NCBI GenBank assembly: GCA_032207245.1
Contig: CM063508.1
Span: 115,537,302-115,601,301, forward strand
From: Pardosa pseudoannulata
Taxonomy: Eukaryota > Arthropoda > Arachnida > Araneae > Lycosidae
Length of the DNA stretch: 64,000 nt
Direction of reading: 5' to 3'
Shown piece after piece: positions 50,701 to 59,009 of the stretch (within the stretch, counting starts at the first letter, position 1; each line of letters opens with the position of its first letter). A program made the position numbers and the translations under genes. The notes under the pieces are model-generated. The model was not told where the DNA came from. It ran no database searches and saw nothing but the letters and a program-made list of their open reading frames with translations.

Positions 50701-50971
50701 TTTTAATATGATACCTTGAGATTAAATCGAATTTATCATTAAAAATCATTTTTAAAATAAAATTTGAATGTATCATATAAAGATTAAGGATCAGATTAAG
50801 GATTCAGTTTAATTAAATGGCTTGATAATAATATGGCAATATATATTTAATACCTTTATTTCTTTCATGACATTTCTTATGAAGTGATATAACTTCATCA
50901 GCACTACAAATTTTTTTCCACATGAATGCCTGAATAAACATTCGATGGTGATCTTCTAAAATATTCTCCAT
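38088..50971 (-). CDS. NSMCE1: NSMCE1 (NSE1), SMC5/6 complex variant-RING subunit, 5 coding exons
   Basis: Subunit of the SMC5/6 complex, acting with NSE3/NSE4 in DNA repair; its variant RING carries or supports ubiquitin ligase activity. Coding exons on the - strand: 50971-50854, 47462-47266, 46118-45981, 43178-43062, 38204-38088; all GT/AG, in phase, 228 codons (human 266, with a longer C-terminal tail). The N-terminal helical part (HHRMFIQAFMWKKICSADEV, KKCHERNK) and winged-helix segments (YVLINNATDNTIARL, ELFKKI, ILNLSDDVQISKKEADEIIN, KFCDDGWLNE) match the family. The RING is C4HC3: Cys181, Cys184, Cys194, Cys199, His204, Cys207, Cys220, Cys223, split between the last two exons, ending in PW and a stop. 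The ATG follows an acceptor directly, so an untranslated exon lies beyond 50971. Intact. Confidence 0.93.
38200..38573. repeat. Tandem duplication covering the NSMCE1 last-intron acceptor
   Basis: Unit 1 is 38200-38370 and unit 2 is 38371-38573. Both read TCTCCCTGTAAAG through to CAGGGTCAAT and differ mainly in the length of an AT tract (longer in unit 2, about 38450-38498) and a GTA tract. The unit includes the first bases of the terminal exon, the AG acceptor and its pyrimidine tract (on the - strand), so a decoy acceptor exists 171 bases upstream in the transcript. Confidence 0.9.
38941..39711 (-). mobile_element. Non-autonomous DNA transposon with 6-bp TSD, copy 2
   Basis: Inverted copy of 6044-6821, 771 bp. 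The + strand begins CAGGGCATCTGCC and ends GGAAACCATG, flanked by TAAGTT at 38935-38940 and 39712-39717. Subterminal CATGACTTT repeats cluster at both ends. The - strand ORF at 39597-39851 runs out of the element and is not a gene. Located in the last intron of NSMCE1. Confidence 0.75.
39929..40688 (+). mobile_element. Helitron-like non-autonomous element, NSMCE1 intron 4
   Basis: The 5' end CCTATATAATAATAGCCTAA is followed by (GTCT)n. The 3' end has the 12-base palindrome TGTCATATGACA at 40667-40678, then GGCTATATGTTAG and a flanking T: hairpin plus CTRR-like end without TSD. It aligns with the reverse complement of 7732-8942 along much of its length (GAATTTATGAAG, ATCCATATTGGATTCTTGAT, AGTTAGGGTTAGCAAAATTC). 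Confidence 0.65.
40699..40754. repeat. (CT)n(AT)n microsatellite
   Basis: CT repeats followed by about 38 bases of AT repeats directly after the Helitron-like 3' end. Confidence 0.9.
40775..41302 (+). repeat. Unclassified dispersed repeat, copy B
   Basis: Second copy of the repeat at 16512-17050, same orientation, about 528 bp. Its 3' end GATATATTACATATATATA abuts the solo LTR at 41309. The - strand ORF at 40848-41033 is not conserved in copy A. Confidence 0.55.
41309..41685 (-). mobile_element. Solo LTR 1 (TGTAAT...ATTACA), TATA target
   Basis: 377 bp. On the - strand it runs from TGTAATATTAAAATCCC to GCCCATATTACA, with an AATAAACTGTG signal (+ strand TTTATT at 41347-41352) about 40 bases before the end. 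The four bases on each side are TATA. No internal region, so it is a recombination product. In NSMCE1 intron 4. Confidence 0.75.
42321..42976. mobile_element. Tigger/pogo-type MITE, family 2
   Basis: 656-bp element with 22-base TIRs: left CAGTCGAACTTCGGTAACTC, right the complement of CAGTCGAACTTCAATAACTC, with TA on each side (42319-42320 and 42977-42978). Interior repeats of the AACTCGA motif occur. ORFs at 42379-42719 lie within it on both strands and are not genes. It begins 85 bases after the NSMCE1 exon 4 donor. Confidence 0.8.
43961..44755 (-). mobile_element. hAT-type MITE (ATTTAAATCA-rich), copy 2, empty SINE site
   Basis: 795 bp, inverted relative to the copy at 46260-47187. The right end reads TGCCAACCCTG; the left is degenerate CAAGATTGG. 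Flanks TTTTTTGC (43953-43960) and TTTTTTAC (44756-44763) match at 7 of 8 bases, an 8-bp hAT duplication. Subterminal GATTTAAATCA palindromes abound. It holds the uninterrupted form (44095-44108) of the SINE target site filled in the other copy. In NSMCE1 intron 3. Confidence 0.8.
44764..45980. other. NSMCE1 intron 3, no feature seen
   Basis: AT-rich intron sequence between the hAT-type MITE and exon 3. I see no repeat ends, RNA genes or exons. Confidence 0.5.
46260..47187 (+). mobile_element. hAT-type MITE (ATTTAAATCA-rich), copy 1
   Basis: 928 bp filling most of the 1147-bp intron 2 of NSMCE1. Ends are CAGGGTTGGCATGATTTAAA and the complement of CAGGGTTGAAAAAAAATC. Flanked by a perfect 8-bp duplication GATGAAAG (46252-46259 and 47188-47195). 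The left end carries tandem GATTTAAATCA palindromes (46274-46365). No transposase. Contains the SINE stub at 46963-47001. Confidence 0.9.
46963..47001 (-). mobile_element. 39-bp SINE stub with 14-bp target duplication
   Basis: On the - strand: AACAGTAGACCGTAGCGCTCC followed by AAACC repeats, the last bases of the tRNA-derived SINE. Flanked by perfect copies of ATGTTATTTCTTAT (46949-46962 and 47002-47015). The paralogous hAT MITE at 43961-44755 has a single copy of this target, so the insertion came after the two MITE copies separated. Confidence 0.9.
47591..47735 (+). mobile_element. Tigger/pogo-type MITE, family 1 copy b (5' part only)
   Basis: Starts CAGTAAAACCTGCTTAAG after TA and matches the first ~110 bases of 25264-25960, including the terminal hairpin and GACAATAAACATTATTTATG. 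It runs into an AT/GT tract, where solo LTR 3 begins at 47736. No matching 3' part is found after the LTR, so this copy is truncated. Confidence 0.75.
47736..48389 (-). mobile_element. Solo LTR 3 (TGTAAT...TGACA), TATA target
   Basis: 654 bp. The - strand starts TGTAATATAGAAAAACAG and ends AGAAAGACATGACA, with AATAAAG (+ strand TTTATT at 47800-47805) about 65 bases before the end. TATA on both sides. Notably G+C rich in the middle with a poly-G run at about 48004-48013. The + ORFs at 47951-48187 and 48259-48477 cross the LTR and are not genes. In NSMCE1 intron 1. Confidence 0.65.
48423..49097 (+). mobile_element. Tigger/pogo-type MITE, family 1 copy c
   Basis: 675 bp from CGGTAAAACCCACTTAAA to CTTAAACGGATTTTACTG with TA on each side. 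It aligns over its right two thirds with 25264-25960 (CACCACTGGAATC, GGCACATTTTAAATAAAAAT, CAGCCATAAACATTGATC) but lacks the long internal microsatellite of copy a. In NSMCE1 intron 1, immediately beyond solo LTR 3. Confidence 0.8.
49098..50080. other. NSMCE1 intron 1, no clear feature
   Basis: AT-rich intron sequence. A G+C-richer island at about 49640-49740 carries ACATGGCGGCAGTACG but has no splice-consistent ORF or repeat termini I can support. Confidence 0.4.
50081..50610. repeat. Direct duplication and unidentified G+C-richer segment
   Basis: A ~80-base segment (TTTCAAAAATAGTAAGAACC through AAAATGATAAGAACAA) occurs at about 50148-50229 and again at about 50290-50368. Beyond it, 50380-50600 is G+C richer with open frames on both strands (+: 50351-50551; -: 50320-50607). 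Neither frame matches a family I know, and the stretch lies inside NSMCE1 intron 1. It is probably a repeat relic. Confidence 0.4.
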
Positions 50972-51023
50972 CTGGAAAATAAAAAAACACCTATTCAATT
51001 ATTTTCTTTAATTATTTTATAGC

Positions 51024-51030
<7 letters not shown>

Positions 51031-51069
<39 letters not shown>

Positions 51070-51091
51070 CATACATATATATATATATATA
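51031..51091. repeat. (AT)n microsatellite, target of solo LTR 2
   Basis: About 60 bases of AT repeats with a few ATAC units, ending at the LTR start at 51092 and resuming after 51519. Confidence 0.9.
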
Positions 51092-51519
51092 TGTAAGGAA
51101 AATTCTCAGGGGTTTTCAAAACTTAAGGGCTAAAAATTCCCGCGTCATTTTGCATTCCCCTTTTTAACCCCTAACCTAAATTGACCACTGGGGCTACAGT
51201 TTATGCCCTTAGAGAAGGCACCTGACCGATTATAATCCTGCATGTCCCTAGTGGACAATTTAGGAAACTTCCAAATAAAAAGGAGATACACACTGTCGGA
51301 GACAGATTTTTCTAGAGATATTTCCCCACAGATGTTGACCCAGGTGTTACGGATCTTGTACATATAACTTCATGCTAGCTGACCCCTCAGTTTGTCCTGT
51401 CCCTATGATGAAGTAGGAACTCGTCCACCAATGTTATCTTAATAAAGGTCTTTAGCTAGAACGGTATCATTTTTATAGACATGACTGGAACTACCCATCG
51501 AGAAGTCTGTATCATTACA
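51092..51519 (+). mobile_element. Solo LTR 2 (TGTAAG...ATTACA), TATA target
   Basis: 428 bp, starting TGTAAGGAAAATTCTC and ending GTCTGTATCATTACA, with AATAAAGG at 51441-51446. TATA lies on each side (51088-51091 and 51520-51523). Sequence is unlike LTR 1 or LTR 3. It lies about 120 bases upstream of the first NSMCE1 coding exon, so it sits in the gene's untranslated intron or promoter side. Confidence 0.75.
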
Positions 51520-51841
51520 TATATATATATATATATATATGTCAGGCTTATGACAATTCAAAGAGCCGATGATGTCTTGATAATGTTATTATTCATGACT
51601 ATTACCCAGTTACACATCCAACCATCAAATATGGATCTGTCAGTTGGCATGCATAGGCTAACAAAAGAGCCTTGTTTGGAGTGAATTCATTAGTACACTA
51701 CCTGAAGACATTCTCTCTCAATTTTTACGTGTCAAGCACTTTTATATGGAGTTATTAGTGATTCATGCATATGTATTAAAAGAGTGTGTTGCATTTTCTG
51801 CCTTTAAACCCCTAAATTATTAATCTTATATCTTCAAACCT

Positions 51842-51843
<2 letters not shown>

Positions 51844-51882
<39 letters not shown>
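51844..51882. repeat. (AT)n microsatellite
   Basis: About 38 bases of AT repeats; ORFs crossing it on both strands are artefacts. Confidence 0.9.
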
Positions 51883-51885
<3 letters not shown>

Positions 51886-52220
51886 CCACTTCATGCCCAC
51901 CCTTCTATCTAGGTTATTAGGATTCACAAATAAAGTTTCAGAACCACTACAAAAGATAAATGTAATAATAAAATTAATAAAAAAAATCTCATTGCAGATT
52001 GTTAACAAATATGAAAGTTTATTAATAATAGATAGTTCCAGTAATAAATATGAACATATCAATGAACTGCAGCAATATGATGTTGAATTCTACAACTTTA
52101 CATCCTATTGTTATATAACACAATACAGTAAACTTCAGAGTTTTGGGAGAAGGAGGGGACTAGTTCCTTGTCTATAGTAAAAAAGTAATGTATCAAATAA
52201 AACTTTTCTTACTTGTAATA

Positions 52221-53091
52221 CAGGGTGTTTCATATTGAATAGGATAAAGAGAATAACACAGTCTGACAGCCGAAACAAATTTATTCTGAAACTACACAAG
52301 TTTATTTGGCACAGGGAAAAATTATCAAATGACAAACCCGCTGCTAGAGACGATGTTAAACAAATTGTTGTCCATGAAGGAGAAAACGTACTGCATTTTC
52401 GAAAATGCCAAAACTTCCTCGGTAACTGTTGTTCAAAGACATTTTCGAATGAAATTTCGTAAAGAACCACCGCATTGGCATAACATAAGCAGGTGGGTGA
52501 AGCAGTTCCAGGATACTGGCTGCTTATGCAAGAACAAAATCCCAGGATGAAAAAAAACAAAACCTGAAGTGGTTGAAAAAATTTGTGGAGAATTCGGAAA
52601 GATTTTTTACGGAGTCCCTCAAAATCAACGAAGTGTGCAGGTGCAGAACTGGCTGTCCCTCACACAATGGCGTGTCGTGTTTTACGAAAGCGTCTCTAAT
52701 TCAAGCCGTACAGATATCAGATGGTCCAGGCTTTAAAACCTACTGACAAATTGTTGCATAAGAATTTCTGTGGGAAATTTCAAGAAAAGCTTGATGTGAA
52801 TGGTTTCGAGAACACACTGGTGTTTACCAATGAATCCAAGTTCCACCTATGCAGCAAAGTCAATCACCATAATTTGCGATTTTGGATCATGGAAAATGTC
52901 CATGTAACATTAGCTAACATGAGCTTGATTACCATGTAGACATATGTCGTGTCAACGGCGGGGCACATATTGAACACTTGTAGAAACTTGAATAAATGTG
53001 GTTTTGAGGTAAATTTGAATTTTCTAAATATATTAATTACAACGTTCACAATTATGTTTTTGTTTTGTCCCATTCAATATAAAACACCCTG
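52221..53091 (+). mobile_element. Mariner-type DNA transposon, internally deleted, with transposase relic
   Basis: 871 bp with TIRs CAGGGTGTTTCATATTGAAT and the complement of CAGGGTGTTTTATATTGAAT, each bordered by TA. Coding remains: VVQRHFRMKFRKEPPHWHNI, then SRWVKQFQDTGCLCKNKIPG (52429-52548) resembles the DUF4817/helix-turn-helix region of arthropod mariner-like proteins. After frame breaks, LVFTNESKFHLCSKVNHHNL (about 52820-52879) matches the segment whose usual form is FSDEATFHLSGKVNRHN; the catalytic Asp position here reads Asn. Most of the DDE core and C-terminus are missing, so it is dead. Confidence 0.85.
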
Positions 53092-53463
53092 TATAATAAT
53101 AAAGCTTAAAATATGATCTTCTTACTTTCCTATAGACTCAGAAAACAGAGAAAGTATTGCTATTCTCAAAATATCCAACCTTAAGATTTTGATGAATACT
53201 AGTGTTCAAGACACACCAAAGTAATTTTTAAAAAGGCAGAGGGGTTGTCTGTATATATGATCACTCAAAAATGTAATGATATAAACAGATGAAATTTTGA
53301 ACCAAGTTTCTTACACCTATCTTTCTATTGTGCTAGCTACTGAAAGAGGTACTTTAAAACACTGGTCTAATTAACATAATATAAGAGAATACAAGAAAGT
53401 TGAGAGGAAAACAATATGGAAATTTTATTACTGGAAAAAATTAGATTTTCTCATTTCTATAAC

Positions 53464-54470
53464 TAATGTAAAAATATTTATCATAATAGTGATGTATATT
53501 CATTTTTTAATCCATTAATGCTGCTTATAACTGCATGATAAAATGCAGGCATTATAGAAGCTTATATTTCTTTTATTTAGTTTTATACACTATTTATACA
53601 ATAGTATAACTAATGTAAAAATATTTATAATAATAGTGATGTATATTTATTTTTTAATCCATTAATACTGCTTATAATTACATGATAAAATGCAGGCAGT
53701 ATAGAAGCTTCATATTTCTTTTATTTAGTTTTATACAATATTTATACAATAGTATAATGTAAAAATATTTATAATAATAGTGATGTATATTCATTTTTTA
53801 ATCCATTAATACTGCTTATAATTACATGATAAAATGCAGGCATTATAGAAGCTTCATATTTCTTTTATTTAGTTTTATACAATATTTATACAATAGTATA
53901 ACTAATGTAAAAATATTTATAATATCAGTGATGTATATTCATTTTTAATCCATTAATACTGTTTATAACTACATGATAAAATGCAGGCATTATAGAAGCT
54001 TCATATTTCTTTTATTTAGTTTTATACAATAGTATAACTAATGTAAAAATATTTATAATAATAGTGATGTATATTCATTTTTTAATCCATTAATACTGCT
54101 TATAATTACATGACAAAATGCAGGTATTATAGAAGCTTCATATTTCTTTTATTTAGTTTTATACAATATTTATACAATAGTATAACTAATGCAAAAATAT
54201 TTATAATAATAGTGATGTATATTTATTTTTTAATCCATTAATACTGCTTATAATTACATGATAAAATGCAGGCATTATAGAAGCTTCATATTTCTTTTAT
54301 TTAGTTTTATACAATATTTATACAATAGTATAACTAATGCAAAAATATTTATAATAATAGTGATGTATATTTATTTTTTAATCCATTAATACTGCTTATA
54401 ATTACATGATAAAATGCAGGCATTAAGAAGCTTCATATTTCTTTTATTCAGTTTTATACAATATTTATAA
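53464..54470. repeat. Minisatellite array, seven ~148-bp units
   Basis: Head-to-tail units start near 53464, 53611, 53755, 53903, 54039, 54187 and 54335 (spacing 136-148). Each reads TAATG(T/C)AAAAATATTTAT, AGTGATGTATATT, TTTTTAATCCATTAAT, GATAAAATGCAGG, TATAGAAGCTT and CTTTTATTTAGTTTTATAC. Units are highly similar, indicating recent expansion or homogenisation. No ORF. Confidence 0.95.
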
Positions 54471-56600
54471 ATTTCATAATTAAGAAAATATAAACTTTTA
54501 AATAGTAAAGTCAATAATTATATAATTTTTTTTTATTTCAATGTTACCCAATATTTTAATGGGAATTACATACAATAATGAAAACCTTATTCTGGAAGGT
54601 TTTAGGTGAGTATACAGGAAAAGGCAGGAACATTTGTAATTTAGAACAATCTATACCATGCAATAATGCCACTGTTATAAATAATTAACCAATAACTTTT
54701 ATTAAAATGAAAAAAAAACGACTTTTCAAAAGCATCTTATTTTAAAACATCACAAAAATATGGTCAAAATGAACATTTTAGGTAGTATCAATTGTCATGT
54801 ACTTCTAGTTATGCAGAATGCTTTAAAAATTAGATGAATCATAGACAAAGAGGCATTTTCTATAAATAAATTAAAATTCAAACAGATATTAAATTAATAA
54901 TTTATTGAGTAATATATAAATTTATTAAACCTTTATATTTAAGCATTAGGCTGATTACGCTTTACTGTTATCAGTATTTTGCTATGCAGTATCTATCAAA
55001 GTGTAACTTACAACTTAAAGTTGATTTAAAATGACAATAATGATTTAAGCCAAAAGTGCAATTTAAAAACCCATTAAGACTTTTTTACTCTGGCTGTGAA
55101 TTCTATATTCTGTCAATAAAATTACTATTATTAATGACCTTATTTGAACATGCATCTCGTATGTTCATATTCTGTGAATCCAGAATAATCTCTGAAAAAT
55201 TATCCCAAAAACTTTACTATATAGTCTAAACAAGATTAACTGATAAACTTAATTTTTGTAACTAACAATAAAAAAATTCTATTCTACATACTTAACTGCC
55301 TTTAACCAATTGTGCAAATACTTTGAACATTAGGTTATTAATCAAAAATGCCGTTCACTCTAGAAGTAATATAAACATGCATAAACACTAGAGTTCAAGT
55401 CACAGGTCACAGCTCTGCTATTTGATAACCACAGGAAGAGTATTTTACCCTATACTGATAACATTATGCTACTGTGATTGTGACGTCATGATCACAGAGC
55501 ATAATCCAGGACGAGGAAAAAAATTAGGAGTATACCATAGACAGTAAACCATAGACAAATTCAGTAAACTATCCCAACATTGTAACTGGTATTAGGATAT
55601 TACATTCACCATAGATCTGTCAGTTTTAGGATTTGTACGTTTCTGTCTCTGATTGTTCAAAGTCGTTTCAGAAACATAAAAGAGTGAAGCATGAGAATTC
55701 TAGAAACTTAAAAGATGTTTAGTCATAAGATTGGGTTCAGCGTTCAACGTTTATTGGGAAATTTCGCATGTCTGATACATCTATTTTATGAAAATAAGAT
55801 CAGATACTCAAGTACATGATGAAAATAATCCAGATTTTGAGAAAAAAAAAAGTCTGAAAAGATTTAACAGGTTTCGCAGTTGTTAGAAATAATGTAAGCA
55901 CTGATAGAGCAATGCTAAATGGAAGTGGAACATATTCAGATTTTTTTTTTTTACATGCGATTCTAATGAAAGTGAATCAATAAGTGTCAATTTTCTATAA
56001 TTTAAAAATTTATATTAAACCAACTTAAGACTTTCAGAGTCAATCGCATAGTATATTGAATCATGAAAGCCTCAAAAGCACTAAACTTTATTATTAGCTA
56101 ATTTGAATCATAATCGGAATTTTGTCAAACCTCTTTTGCCGTTTTTTGTTGATATATATATTGAGAAATTCAGACCAATTATTCACAAAAAAATTCAATT
56201 TAAAAAGATATTCAACAGTAAAGCAGAAAGTATTTGAAAGGATTGAGGATTTGTTTTCGATTTTTTTTTTCAGTTTTACTTTGCTAAACATAAATTCAAG
56301 CTTACTAATTTTTAAAAAAATGTCTTTATTTTGTTTACCCATGATTTGAAAAAAAAATCTCTTCGATCCTGAATGCTTTATTTTTCTGCACTCCCCCCAA
56401 AACCGTCGTTTATGAAATCCGGGTCTCACAAAAGTTGATTGGAGCTAATCAGAGATTAATCTTTCTAATTTTTTCTGGTGTAAAGTATTGAATTGGATAA
56501 TACATTATTCTCATACATGGCGATTCTAAAACATATTTTCCTCTAATCAACCTCGTTTGGGGATCAGCAACTGACACTCATGCGCAGAGATTGCAGATCT
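54471..56600. other. No gene seen; palindrome with CRE-like core
   Basis: Apart from a 24-base imperfect palindrome at 55473-55496 (TGTGATTG, TGACGTCA, TGATCACA), I recognise nothing. ORFs at 56094-56429 lie on AT-rich sequence on both strands without family resemblance. Confidence 0.4.
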
Positions 56601-56609
56601 CACAAAATT

Positions 56610-56850
56610 AAACCTATCGCATGATTAGAAAAAACCGTAGATACTTTTCTAACAGATTGCTTCATGGGTACATTAAAATCAAACATATTCACTACGCAAC
56701 TATCAATGTTGAAACCAAATTCTTCCAAAATATTTATAACATTAACAATATCTTCAACTAACCGAGCGACAATCCGATGGAGAACACGAAGAACTGCAAA
56801 TTCGCTTTTGTTTACACCATTTCCCCTCCTTATAACCCCGTTTTAACGGG
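56610..56850 (-). other. Unidentified open frame, ~79 codons
   Basis: The - strand holds an open frame without early ATG containing KSEFAVLRVLHRIVARLVED, then IVNVINILEEFGFNIDSC and VPMKQSVRKVSTVFSNHAIG before a stop near 56610. G+C is above the flanks and the predicted peptide is balanced and helical. I recognise no family. It may be a transposon relic like the piggyBac piece 120 bases away. Confidence 0.3.
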
Positions 56851-56972
56851 TTTCTTCGGCATGCATTGCTTTTAGATAACTACGTTTATTAAATTAAATT
56901 TTATTGTAGATTCAACAATAGCTTGATTTTCAAGCGGATTCTATACACTGAAGAACTTTTCGACTAAATTTG

Positions 56973-57179
56973 TTAAACTCCGGTTTGCCTCTCTTGGGTT
57001 GAAAAGTGTTGTTGTTTATGGGACACATTCCACAGACAATTTGTTCGGAAATGTATGCATGCATCATGCATTTCTAGTGCTGAGGACCAGAAATCCTTTT
57101 GATTGGGGATCCTTTTCATTGACACCAGTAAGTTAATTTCTAAGAATTTTAGATACCATGAATTTAAACTGTTGAACAA
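56973..57179 (-). pseudogene. piggyBac-like transposase fragment
   Basis: The - strand frame FLEINLLVSMKRIPNQKDFW followed by SSALEMHDACIHF resembles the conserved FxGIxxxMGxxKLPxxxDYWS segment at the start of the piggyBac DDE domain. Only this segment remains. The ORF's downstream half has no resemblance, and no TTAA-bounded termini were found. Confidence 0.45.
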
Positions 57180-57490
57180 TTTGTCCTTTACGGTTGCGAA
57201 AAGTTTGTTTGTAAGGCTATCTTTCTATGGTTTCAGTCAGACTCATATAAAATAAAATTCGAAATAATGCCACAGAGCATTTATCTTTTAAGGGCAAAAT
57301 TTTATCTGATGGCCTCGCTCTTTTAGAAAATTCCGTACTTTCTACTACTACATATCTTTTTCCTCCACGCTATTTCTAACTCTTAAGAACTCTCTTGGCC
57401 ATCTCCATCACGACATTCCTTCTCATCTCAGTTTTATTATATGATATAAACTCTTCCTTATTTTTGATATTTGTTTTTCATCATACGCAC

Positions 57491-57763
57491 TGATCTCGTA
57501 CTCGGAGGGTAGCGGCATCGAGGTTCGAGCTGACTAAAGATCAGGCGTGTTTATTAATGGTGGCTGGGGCATTTAAATTAAGTTCACAGTTGCAATATCC
57601 TTTAAGTTCTCACAAGATACCTCTGGAGGTGGCAGGCTAAGCTTGAGGGGGTATATGCTTTTATATTACTAGGACCTACTCTTAGATGTCCCACCTCTCG
57701 AGGCGATAGCAACCAAAACCATCCTTCCCTAGAAAGTCATATGACTTCTAAATGAACTCAACA
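57491..57763 (-). mobile_element. Probable solo LTR with TATA-like promoter
   Basis: On the - strand: TGTTGAGTTC start, a TATAAAAGC box near 57655, TTAATAAACACGCC near 57555, and a possible end GTACGAGATCA at 57491. This spacing is that of U3-R-U5. Flanking 5-mers do not match, so ends are provisional. G+C is clearly above the flanks. Confidence 0.5.
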
Positions 57764-57769
57764 CCAACA

Positions 57770-58521
57770 GATGCGGCGATATCGGATTTAATATCAGAAT
57801 AACTGCTTCCTGCACTTTTTAGGCTTTTTTCCTTTTAAATTAAAAAATATTGTAATTACCCTATTAAGCTGAATAAAAAAAATCTGTAAAATTTCTCTCT
57901 TAAAACTTGCTTTGCTGATTTAAAAATAGAAAATTGTAACTCAACAAGGAGAAAATACTACTGGAAATAAACAAAGTACAATAAGAAACTTAAATACTTC
58001 TATTCGTTCCTAGCACAACAAATTTCTCGTTCCCCAAGTAAACGGGATTATAAGCAATCCTTATTAAAAACGATCACTCTCAGCCCCTTAGCAACACATG
58101 CAAATGTCCAAAGTTAGTGCTGCCATCTGTTATCGAGCTATCCTTAATATGAGCACAGGTAGGATTTACATGTCTTAAAATAGTATAATGTACACTTAAT
58201 CATTAGTTTTGAATGAAATACAGTAAACGTATAAAATTTATCCAAGTGTGTCATATATTTGCAGATTTTGAATTATATCTTTCCTCCAGTACATTTGAGG
58301 AGTTCACAACCAAAGTGAGCCAAGTGGAAAAGTGCAGATAAAGTGAGCCTTAATGTTCCAGGCTACTAATTAATTCTTGAAAATTCTAATTAATTTTAGA
58401 AAATGGTTAATAACAAGAGTGTTGTTAGCATATCTAAATATGCTAAAAACACTCTAGTTTATACAAATTAATTTGTTCTACATAATATTTTCAATTATAT
58501 TTCAATAATATTCCAAGATGA
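57770..58521. other. No feature seen
   Basis: Mixed AT-rich sequence with no supportable ORF or repeat ends. Confidence 0.4.
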
Positions 58522-58700
58522 CTTGGTTTGGTTTGGAGTTCTACGGTCTACTTTTTGCAACACGAGGGCTAATGAGACCGAGATCTACAGCTTAAAGCCG
58601 ATTCCGAACGGCTACAAACATCCATGCCACAGTAGGATTCGAACCCACGAACTCCGGTACTGAAGGCCAGTACCCAAACCGAATGACCATCGTTTGGCTC
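58522..58700 (-). mobile_element. tRNA-derived SINE, full-length copy
   Basis: Read on the - strand: GAGCCAAACGATGGTCATTC head, B box GGGTTCGAATCC, body CATGGATGTTTGTAGCC, TCGGAATCGGCTTTAAGC, GTAGACCGTAGAACTCC and a CCAAACCAAACC tail. Similar to 61534-61717, with a better B box. Confidence 0.85.
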
Positions 58701-59009
58701 AAAAGAAATCTTGGAACAACATAACTGCATTAATCTCCTCAAACCATCAGTCTTTATTAGTAGAAATATTTTGAGTTACAATAAGGAACATTGCTCTATT
58801 GAAATCACCATTAAAAAAATTATAATTTATTTCACAGATAACTGATAAATAATTTTGTCCGAAAGAATTCAAGTATCACATATTCACTGATATAGAAGCA
58901 CTTGTAGCACTGGAAACAGTACATCTCCTCTGTCACCATACTGAAAACTCATATATCTTTTCTCTCCTGTGCTGAAAATCTCTGTATATTTTATTATATT
59001 ACACCAACT

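Noticed and set aside
52135..52560. 141-codon - strand ORF
   Set aside because: Antisense shadow of the mariner-type transposase relic.
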